NCBI GenBank assembly: GCA_043813955.1
Contig: JBDRKN010000043.1
Coordinates: 1-14,083, forward strand
DNA: 14,083 bases
Origin: JBDRKN01 sp043813955
GTDB lineage: Bacteria > Patescibacteriota > Patescibacteriia > Patescibacteriales > Patescibacteriaceae
Direction: 5' to 3'
How positions within the stretch are numbered: position 1 is the stretch's first letter; the number at the start of each line of letters is the position of its first letter. The notes beneath the pieces were generated by a model, which searched no databases, was not told the origin of the DNA, and saw only the letters and a program-made list of their open reading frames with translations. Below, piece by piece: positions 6,007 through 11,194 of this stretch. The translations under genes were made by a program, and so were the position numbers.

Positions 6007-6652
6007 GTATAAAGTATTGTTGATCACAAGACCTGATCATGATAAGGCTACTAGATATTTATCTGCCTGGTCTGATAAAATTATTCAAATGGCTGGAGTT
6101 AAAGATATTCCAGTTTTTGATTTAAAAAGAAAGAAGGCCAATAAAGAAGATTTGACCAGTTTTTTAAAAAAGAAAGACCCGGCTTTAGTAATTTTGAATG
6201 GTCACGGTAATATTGATGAAGTTACCGGACATAATAATAAATTATTGGTAAAAGCAGGGGAAAATGAACATATTTTAAAAGGCAGAATAATTTATGCGTT
6301 ATCTTGTAGTTCAGCTCTTATACTTGGAAAGAAGAGTATAAGTGCAGGTGCTTTATCTTATATTGGTTATGAAAAAGATTTTATGCTTTGTAATGATTCG
6401 CATAAAATTGCTAGGCCTTTACAAGATAAGGTAGCTAAATTATTTTTGGAGCCATCTAATCAAATATGTAAATCTTTATTGAAAGGCAATACTTGCGGTA
6501 AAGCAAGTGAAAATTCAAAAAAAATTTTTGCTAAAAATATAAGAATGTTATTATCTAGTGATGCCCCTCTTGGATCTTCAGAATATGCAAAATTCTTATG
6601 GTGGGACATGAAGGCGCAAGTATGTTTGGGAGATATGGAGGCAACTTTTTAA
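5999..6652 (+). CDS. Caspase/CHAT-like (clan CD) cysteine peptidase candidate
   Basis: The protein has 217 residues. An alpha/beta core begins with strand KYKVLLITRPDHDKA (3-17). Strand PALVILNGHG (61-70) ends in His69, and strand GRIIYALSCSSA (95-106) ends in Cys103. This 'hhhxGHG ... hhxhxxC' spacing is the His/Cys dyad pattern of clan CD peptidases (caspase, gingipain, CHAT and clostripain-like). GALSYIGYEKDF (117-128) follows, a position where CHAT/gingipain-type proteins have a similar strand. The C-terminal part (about 135-217) is helical and ends in an aromatic-rich stretch (FLWWDM, 199-204). It has no signal peptide, so it should act in the cytosol. GAAGGGG upstream could serve as ribosome binding site. 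The catalytic assignment is by motif only, and the target is unknown. Confidence 0.8.
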   Translation: MSKYKVLLITRPDHDKATRYLSAWSDKIIQMAGVKDIPVFDLKRKKANKEDLTSFLKKKDPALVILNGHGNIDEVTGHNNKLLVKAGENEHILKGRIIYALSCSSALILGKKSISAGALSYIGYEKDFMLCNDSHKIARPLQDKVAKLFLEPSNQICKSLLKGNTCGKASENSKKIFAKNIRMLLSSDAPLGSSEYAKFLWWDMKAQVCLGDMEATF

Positions 6653-6707
6653 TGATGTTTAAATATAATACAATAGAATTTCCCTGAAGCTTGCTTTGCG
6701 GAGCGTC

Positions 6708-6807
6708 TAAGGTAAAAGTAGTTAAATACAAAAGGAATACAAGCTATAAAAGGACTATTGGGCACAGGCAGCCGTATACTAAGATAGAGATTATAAAAAT
6801 TAATTAA
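6708..6807 (+). pseudogene. rplU: Duplicated 3' fragment of rplU (copy B)
   Basis: It encodes the last 33 codons of L21 (beginning at the Lys-Val-Lys-Val region and keeping TIGHRQPYTK) down to a TAA at 6805-6807. It has no start codon, promoter or upstream L21 sequence. Compared with rplU there are four base changes, all nonsynonymous (K to N, R to S, T to I, D to N), as expected for a copy no longer under selection. The left junction is preceded by 'GCTTTGCGGAGCGTC', which differs from rplU. It marks the right edge of the cassette. Confidence 0.9.
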
Positions 6808-6831
6808 AACCGCCTTTTTAAAGACGGTTTT
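6806..6831 (-). terminator. Terminator hairpin in inverted orientation, serving the minus-strand operon
   Basis: The 26 bases are the exact reverse complement of the rplU terminator hairpin at 5484-5509. Read on the minus strand it has the same helix with a G-U pair, followed by a T-rich tract, just downstream of the stop of the 6849-7283 gene. On the plus strand the same position becomes a C-A mismatch, so it should work better leftward. Confidence 0.8.
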
Positions 6832-6848
6832 AAAATTACAAGCTTTTC

Positions 6849-7283
6849 TCAGTTCTGTGACAAATTTTCCATTGACCAGGCTATTCTCATTAGCTCTACT
6901 TTCTTATAATTCACATCTTTTAATAACTCAATGTTTTCATAAAACATTAAAGCGCGCAATCCAGAAACAGCCGTTTTGAAAAAATTATCAATGCCTTCTT
7001 TAGCATAATTACTGTCAGGCGCAACAATTATTAAATCAATAACTCTCTTTTCTATTTTTTTAACATATAATTTTGTTTCGCATAATATGCATCTATATTT
7101 TCTATATATTTCAGCCTGGCAATCGCGAAATCCTTGCATGTTTCTGCAAACATTAAGATTGGCCTGAGTATTAGTTAAAGCAATGTCAAAATCCCTTAGC
7201 TCTGTTTCAAGATAACTAAGCGGATTATTTTTTAGCTGCTCAGCGCCTTCTTCTATTTCATCTATATTAGTAAATACTTTCAT
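6849..7283 (-). CDS. Hypothetical protein, 144 aa, Cys-containing
   Basis: I do not recognise the family. The protein is largely helical, without signal peptide or membrane segment. Four cysteines lie within 23 residues: Cys46, Cys55, Cys65 and Cys68, the last two in a CILC motif. They could bind a metal, but the spacing matches no named finger that I know. It begins MKVFTNIDEIEEG at ATG 7283, preceded on the minus strand by a good AGGTGG ribosome binding site. It is the last gene of the dnaB-ybaB-recR transcript, 26 bases after recR, and is followed by a terminator hairpin. Co-transcription with replication and repair genes is the only functional hint. Confidence 0.82.
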   Translation of the reverse strand: MKVFTNIDEIEEGAEQLKNNPLSYLETELRDFDIALTNTQANLNVCRNMQGFRDCQAEIYRKYRCILCETKLYVKKIEKRVIDLIIVAPDSNYAKEGIDNFFKTAVSGLRALMFYENIELLKDVNYKKVELMRIAWSMENLSQN

Positions 7284-7309
7284 AACACCACCTTTTGTTA
7301 ATGAACAAT

Positions 7310-7909
7310 TTATTTATATTCTTTTCTAAATTTTAAAGCATTCCCAAGGGTAGTCTGGTCAGCGTATTCTAGGCTTGCTCCGGTTGGAAGCCCCTGGGCT
7401 AATCTTGTTATTGTTAAATTAAATGGCTTTAGCATCTTTGTCAAATACAAACAGGTTGTTTCGCCAGGAAGATCAGGGTTTAATGCTAAAATCACTTCCT
7501 TGGCTTTTCCTTTATTTATTTTTTCCATTAATTGGTTAATATTAAGTTCATTTGGCTTAGAACCCTCAATAGTATCCATAATGCCTCCTAAAATATGATA
7601 ATACCCGTTATATTGTTTAGTTTCTTCAATAGCCAGCATATCTCTTGTATCAGCTACTATGCAGAGTAATTCTTCTTGCCTGTTTTTGTTATTGCAGATT
7701 TGGCACGGACTGCTTGTTGCAATGCTAAGGCAGTTTTCGCAAATAACTATGTTTTTTTGCAAATCCAAGATATTTTGGCCAAAGGATTCTAGAAAATTAG
7801 AATTTTGCTTAAGCAAATAAAAAACATAGCGCTCAGCTGTTTTTGGCCCTACTGAGGGCAATTGAGAAAAGAGTGCAGCAAGTTTTTGAATAATAGGAGG
7901 GAGCCCCAT
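7310..7909 (-). CDS. recR: Recombination mediator protein RecR
   Basis: RecR works with RecO (and RecF) to load RecA onto SSB-coated single-stranded DNA at gaps. The protein has 199 residues, the normal length. It shows the N-terminal helix-hairpin-helix (LPSVGPKTAERYVFYLL, 17-33), a zinc finger with Cys57, Cys60, Cys69 and Cys72, a Toprim domain starting LLCIVADTRDMLAIE (81-95), and the C-terminal EVILALNPDLPGE and GLPTGASLEYAD segments. The Toprim Glu seen in many RecR proteins ('VVExxRD') is Ala86 here; RecR is not a nuclease, so this need not abolish function. The ATG directly abuts the stop of ybaB, indicating tight coupling. Confidence 0.97.
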   Translation of the reverse strand: MGLPPIIQKLAALFSQLPSVGPKTAERYVFYLLKQNSNFLESFGQNILDLQKNIVICENCLSIATSSPCQICNNKNRQEELLCIVADTRDMLAIEETKQYNGYYHILGGIMDTIEGSKPNELNINQLMEKINKGKAKEVILALNPDLPGETTCLYLTKMLKPFNLTITRLAQGLPTGASLEYADQTTLGNALKFRKEYK

Positions 7910-8194
7910 TTATTTGAGCAAATTGCCTAAATCGCCAAGTCCGCCCATTTCCTGCATTTTTTTAGCCATGATTTTTTGGGTTTTTTGAATAGCGTCGTTA
8001 AAAGCCTGCTTAAAATTAGATTCTAAGTTGGATTTTGCTGATTCATTGATTTTCAGGCTAGTAAGCTCCAGGTTTCCGTTCATTACAATAGTAATGCCGT
8101 TTTTTTCAGTAGTCGTTGATTCCTGGGCTAGAGCATTTTGCATGGCCTTGGCTTGCCCCCTTAAATCTTTGATTTGTTTTAGTTTGTTAAACAT
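7910..8194 (-). CDS. YbaB/EbfC-family nucleoid-associated protein
   Basis: The protein has 94 residues from ATG 8194. An in-frame TTG at 8212 would overlap dnaB and adds six residues that are not typical of the family. YbaB/EbfC proteins are small dimeric DNA-binding proteins, usually encoded just before recR, as here. Recognisable features are the N-terminal helix FNKLKQIKDLRGQAKAMQ (2-19), the central strands around ITIVMNGNLELTSLKI (34-49), and the C-terminal helix ending in the Gly/Leu-rich tail GGLGDLGNLL. The gene begins 7 bases after the dnaB stop and ends directly at the recR start. Confidence 0.93.
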   Translation of the reverse strand: MFNKLKQIKDLRGQAKAMQNALAQESTTTEKNGITIVMNGNLELTSLKINESAKSNLESNFKQAFNDAIQKTQKIMAKKMQEMGGLGDLGNLLK

Positions 8195-8201
8195 ATCTTT
8201 A

Positions 8202-9590
8202 TTATAACTCAAGCGGCGGTTCTAAGCCAGCCTTTTCCGCATTTTTAAAGCTAACAGTTTGTTCGTTAAAATATAGATTAATTTTTCCTACAGGACCGTT
8301 TCTATGCTTGGCCACATAGATTTCAGCCAATGCTTTCTCGCTCTCAGTCAAATCTTCAATCCTGTAGCTTCTGTCAGATGATTTGCGGTATATAAACATG
8401 ACTACGTCAGCATCCTGCTCTATCGAGCCACTTTCACGAAGGTGAGAAAGTTTGGGAATTGCCGGCTTCATTTGCTCTACAGCTCTGGATAACTGGGATA
8501 ATGCTAAGACAGGAATATCTAATTCGCGGGCAATAATTTTTAAAGATCTGGAAATTTCAGAGATTTCCTGCACCCTGTTATCCTGGTATTTGCCCCTTCC
8601 TTCCATTAGCTGTAAATAGTCAATAACTAATAATCCCAAGCCTTTTTCCATTTGCAAGCGCCTGGCTTTTGTGCGTATCTCCATTATATTACAGCCAGCA
8701 GAATCATCAATATATATAGGGGCTTCTGACAGATCTCCCATGGCCTGGCCAATTTTAGAAAAATCATCATCACTTTCAGTGTCTGAGAGCCTTCCTGTCC
8801 TCATTTTCCACAAACTTACATTAGCCTGCGCGCATAGCAGTCGGTCAACAAGCTGTTCTTTGCTCATTTCTAAGGAAAAAATGCCTACTGGAACCTTGTT
8901 TTTAACAGCAGCTTGCCTGGCTATATCAAGCGCTAATGAAGTTTTGCCAACGCTGGGCCTTGCCGCAAGAATAATTAAGTCTGATTTCTGCAATCCAGCT
9001 AACAGGTTGTCCATGTCAATAAAGCCGGTGGACAGGCCCCTTAATTTTCCGCTTTGCTTATGAAGCTCATCAATGCGGTCAAACGCGCTTGTCAATAGAT
9101 CATCAATTGGTATAAATGACTGTTTAAGATAGTCCTTGGAAACAGAAAAAAGCTTTTGTTCAGCCTGATCTAGAATCTTGTCAATTTCCTCATCTTCTTC
9201 ATATCCTAATTCTGAGATTTGCGCTGCAGCGCTAATCAATTTTCTTAATGTTGATTTGCGCTGCACTATGTTGGCATAATAGGTGATATTAGAAGCTGTG
9301 CCAACAGCGTTTGCTAAGCTTGCAATATAGCTTCGTCCTCCTACTGATTCTAATTTGTCTTTTTCTTCAAGCTTGGAAGTTATGGTTAAGATATCAATTG
9401 GCTCATGCTTGTTGTAAAGCTCTCGCATGGCATCAAAGATATGGACATGCGAATCTTTGTAAAAATCATCTGGCTTGACTATGTCAGCAACTTTAATAAT
9501 GGCATCCTTGTCAATTAACAAGCTGCCTAGGACAGATACCTCTGCCTCTAGATTTTGCGGAGATAATTTTTCTTTTATGCTTTCTGCCAT
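8202..9590 (-). CDS. dnaB: Replicative DNA helicase DnaB
   Basis: DnaB is the hexameric helicase that unwinds DNA at the fork and recruits primase. The protein has 462 residues, full length. The N-terminal domain starts PQNLEAEVSVLGSLL (11-25). The RecA-like domain has P-loop AARPSVGKT (209-217), catalytic Glu241 in FSLEMS, Walker B LLVIDYLQL (320-328), the Gln/Ser sensor region ALSQLSRAVE (363-372), LRESGSIEQDAD (384-395) and the arginine-finger stretch KHRNGPVG (429-436). No intein interrupts it. It heads the dnaB-ybaB-recR operon; in many bacteria dnaX rather than dnaB occupies this position next to ybaB-recR. The region upstream of its ATG is shared with the divergent gene at 9702. Confidence 0.97.
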   Translation of the reverse strand: MAESIKEKLSPQNLEAEVSVLGSLLIDKDAIIKVADIVKPDDFYKDSHVHIFDAMRELYNKHEPIDILTITSKLEEKDKLESVGGRSYIASLANAVGTASNITYYANIVQRKSTLRKLISAAAQISELGYEEDEEIDKILDQAEQKLFSVSKDYLKQSFIPIDDLLTSAFDRIDELHKQSGKLRGLSTGFIDMDNLLAGLQKSDLIILAARPSVGKTSLALDIARQAAVKNKVPVGIFSLEMSKEQLVDRLLCAQANVSLWKMRTGRLSDTESDDDFSKIGQAMGDLSEAPIYIDDSAGCNIMEIRTKARRLQMEKGLGLLVIDYLQLMEGRGKYQDNRVQEISEISRSLKIIARELDIPVLALSQLSRAVEQMKPAIPKLSHLRESGSIEQDADVVMFIYRKSSDRSYRIEDLTESEKALAEIYVAKHRNGPVGKINLYFNEQTVSFKNAEKAGLEPPLEL

Positions 9591-9619
9591 GACATTATTC
9601 TACCTTGAGCTCCTGGTTA

Positions 9620-9635
9620 TTGCAATATTGACAAA
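9620..9635 (+). promoter_or_regulatory. Shared 16-base promoter element, copy 1
   Basis: TTGCAATATTGACAAA is found identically at 10002-10017. It contains CAATATTG (a perfect 8-base palindrome) and covers the -35 box. It is a nearly dyad-symmetric sequence, suggesting an operator shared with the Rrf2 gene promoter. Confidence 0.5.
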
Positions 9636-9656
9636 GGCGCAGATTTTTACTATATT
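9628..9656 (+). promoter_or_regulatory. Sigma70-type promoter for the 68-aa gene
   Basis: TTGACA (9628-9633), a 17-base spacer and TATATT (9651-9656). The start should lie near 9663, about 39 bases before ATG 9702. Confidence 0.7.
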
Positions 9657-9701
9657 GAATTAAATTCATAGTTCATTTATTAATATTAGAGGTATTCTAA
9701 G

Positions 9702-9908
9702 ATGAAACATAAAGAATGGTATTTATTTTATGAAGATGATGGAATTTTAAAAGCCCGTGAACTAATAGCTGTCAAAGAGAGCGATGCCTTGGTTGAAGGA
9801 CACAGGGAATTGAATAAAATACTAAATAAAGCTCTTGTTTATGCCCCTGGACTTTTGGAAAATCCATTCATAGCGCAAATAACCACACCTATACGATTAG
9901 TACGCTAA
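9702..9908 (+). CDS. Hypothetical protein, 68 aa
   Basis: This short, soluble protein starts MKHKEWYLFYEDDGILKAR. It has a predicted strand-turn-strand at the N-terminus and a helix around residues 26-44 (SDALVEGHRELNKILNKA). No membrane segment, cysteine or known motif is visible. The start is supported by AGAGG upstream and a consensus-like promoter. A strong hairpin terminator follows 17 bases after the stop, so this is a complete single-gene unit and likely real despite its size. Its promoter shares a 16-base block with the Rrf2-regulator promoter 380 bases downstream, which hints at joint control with Fe-S genes. Confidence 0.75.
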   Translation: MKHKEWYLFYEDDGILKARELIAVKESDALVEGHRELNKILNKALVYAPGLLENPFIAQITTPIRLVR

Positions 9909-9925
9909 TTTTAAAATCTTTATAG

Positions 9926-9955
9926 CTGCCGATTTAAAATCGGCAGTTTTTATTT
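9926..9955 (+). terminator. Intrinsic terminator of the 68-aa gene
   Basis: CTGCCGAT (9926-9933) pairs with ATCGGCAG (9939-9946), followed by TTTTTATTTT. The helix can extend by two further T-A pairs. Confidence 0.9.
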
Positions 9956-10001
9956 TAAAAGAGTAATTTTAGGTGATATAATGGATATTGAATAATATTT
10001 T

Positions 10002-10037
10002 TTGCAATATTGACAAATTAAGGAAATATGATATATT
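10002..10037 (+). promoter_or_regulatory. Promoter of the Fe-S operon with shared 16-base element, copy 2
   Basis: TTGACA (10010-10015), a 16-base spacer and TATATT (10032-10037). The -35 lies inside TTGCAATATTGACAAA (10002-10017), identical to 9620-9635. Rrf2 regulators usually repress their own operon, so this block is a candidate operator. Confidence 0.6.
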
Positions 10038-10060
10038 AATTCATAGTAGTTTAATAGGAT

Positions 10061-10456
10061 ATGCAGTTTTCCACAAGAACAACTTATGGCCTAAGGGCAT
10101 TAAATTGTCTTGCCAATCATTATGGCAAGGGAAGCTTGTCTTTGGCCCATATTTCTAAAACAGAAAAAATCTCACAAAAGTATTTGGAGATTATTTTTGC
10201 TGCCTTAAGAAAAGCCAAATTAGTAAAAAGCAGCAAAGGAGCTTTAGGAGGATATGAATTAACCAAGCGTCCAAGCCAGATCAGTATTTTTGAAGTAGTC
10301 AAAGCTTTGGAAAAAATAAATGTTTTTTACTGTATAAACGAAAAAGGAAAGGTTCTTTGCAGCAATAGCTGCAATTGCGGAGTAAGCCTGGTTTTAGTAA
10401 AGGTGCAAAAGGCTATTATCCAAAGTTTAAAAAAAATTAAATTAAGTGAATTATGA
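10061..10456 (+). CDS. Rrf2-family transcriptional regulator, IscR-like
   Basis: The protein has 131 residues. The N-terminal winged helix-turn-helix is typical of Rrf2 proteins: FSTRTTYGLRALNCLA (3-18), ISKTEKISQKYLEIIFAALRKAKLVKS (31-57) and GGYELTKRPSQISIFEVVKALE (63-84). A C-terminal cysteine group follows: Cys91, Cys100, Cys104 and Cys106. IscR binds a [2Fe-2S] cluster through three cysteines spaced C-x5-C-x5-C; here the spacing is C-x8-C-x3-C-x-C, so the ligand set must differ. It overlaps the scaffold gene by 4 bases (ATGA), heads the Fe-S operon, and probably senses cluster status and controls its own operon. Confidence 0.92.
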   Translation: MQFSTRTTYGLRALNCLANHYGKGSLSLAHISKTEKISQKYLEIIFAALRKAKLVKSSKGALGGYELTKRPSQISIFEVVKALEKINVFYCINEKGKVLCSNSCNCGVSLVLVKVQKAIIQSLKKIKLSEL

Positions 10457-10842
10457 TATATTCAGATAAAGTATTAGAACATTTTAAAAATCCCCATAAT
10501 CAGGGCGTGATTAAAGATGCTGATGCTATTGGCATGGAGGGCAATCCTATTTGTGGAGATATTTTAAAGATTTATTTAAAAATCAAGGATAATAGGATAA
10601 AGGATATTAAATTTGAAACCTTGGGATGCGCTGCTGCTATTGCTGTTTCTTCTGCTTTGACAGATTTAGCTAAAGGTAAAACTCTGGAACAAGCTGTCAA
10701 AATCACAAAAGACCAGGTTGTTAAAGATTTAGGCGGCTTGCCTCCAATCAAGGTACATTGTTCCATGTTAGGAGTAGATGCTTTGCATAAAGCTATAGAG
10801 GAGTATAGGGACAAGGAAATAAAAAGAGGGGCAACTTCGTAG
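10453..10842 (+). CDS. iscU: Iron-sulfur cluster scaffold protein, IscU/NifU N-terminal type
   Basis: The protein has 129 residues, the normal IscU size. It starts MIYSDKVLEHFKNPHNQG, the family N-terminus. The three conserved cysteines are present: Cys34 in NPICGD, Cys59 in LGCAAAIA and Cys103 in KVHCSMLG. Asp36, which favours cluster release, and His102 are also present. Sulfur would come from the desulfurase encoded 350 bases downstream, and clusters are built on the three Cys. It overlaps the regulator gene by 4 bases. A terminator hairpin begins inside its last codons. The alternative name NifU-like applies equally; there is no fused Nfu domain because that is a separate gene here. Confidence 0.93.
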   Translation: MIYSDKVLEHFKNPHNQGVIKDADAIGMEGNPICGDILKIYLKIKDNRIKDIKFETLGCAAAIAVSSALTDLAKGKTLEQAVKITKDQVVKDLGGLPPIKVHCSMLGVDALHKAIEEYRDKEIKRGATS

Positions 10843-10854
10843 CTGCCCCTTTTG
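10827..10854 (+). terminator. Intrinsic terminator overlapping the 3' end of iscU
   Basis: AGGGGCA (10827-10833) pairs with TGCCCCT (10844-10850), with further pairing possible inside, followed by TTTT. The helix includes the last codons and stop of iscU. The T tract is short, so partial read-through into the downstream Fe-S genes is plausible. Confidence 0.7.
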
Positions 10855-10884
10855 GAGGAATTAATTATAAAAATAAACCATTTG

Positions 10885-10928
10885 GCAGCTCCTTTGAACT
10901 ACTATTGCAGCTCCTTTGAACTACCATT
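10885..10928 (+). repeat. Tandem 22-base repeat between iscU and the Nfu gene
   Basis: Two head-to-tail copies, 10885-10906 and 10907-10928, each beginning GCAGCTCCTTTGAACTAC, differ at one position (T or C at base 19). They lie between the iscU terminator and the next gene, 34 bases before its ATG. They could be a paired binding site or a slippage product. There are only two copies and no spacer, so this is not a CRISPR. Confidence 0.9.
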
Positions 10929-10962
10929 AATATTATATCAAAAACAATATTTTTAGTCAATT

Positions 10963-11193
10963 ATGGATATTAAAGAAAAAATAAAACAAGAATTGGAAAA
11001 GATTCGTCCCAGCCTGCAGGCTGACGGAGGTGATGTTAATTTTGTTTCTTTTGATGCTGAAAAAGGAATTGTTAAAGTTGAGCTCACAGGCCAGTGCGCT
11101 CATTGCCCTATGGCAGATATTACATTAAAACAGGGGATTGAATATGAATTAAAACAATCTATTCCTGAAGTTAAATTAATTAAAGCTATATAA
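10963..11193 (+). CDS. Nfu-type (NifU C-terminal domain) Fe-S protein
   Basis: The protein has 76 residues and is a stand-alone NifU C-terminal domain. It shows IRPSLQADGGDVNFVSF (14-30) and the CxxC motif Cys45-Ala-His-Cys48 in LTGQCAHCPMADITLKQGIE. Nfu proteins hold a [4Fe-4S] cluster at the interface of a dimer through this CxxC and pass it to target proteins. It is one base away from the cysteine desulfurase gene, so the two are co-transcribed. It probably acts as the carrier in this reduced Fe-S pathway, in which no SufBCD, IscA or HscBA genes are seen within the window. Confidence 0.93.
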   Translation: MDIKEKIKQELEKIRPSLQADGGDVNFVSFDAEKGIVKVELTGQCAHCPMADITLKQGIEYELKQSIPEVKLIKAI

Positions 11194-11194
11194 T

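Noticed and set aside
8195..8212. TTG start for the YbaB-like protein overlapping dnaB
   Set aside because: ATG 8194 gives the typical family N-terminus 7 bases after the dnaB stop.
9657..9701. Minus-strand promoter for dnaB
   Set aside because: A TATAGT-like -10 exists but no convincing -35 at proper distance, so I do not list it.
10885..10928. CRISPR-like array
   Set aside because: There are only two 22-base copies, directly abutting with no spacer, and no cas genes nearby.
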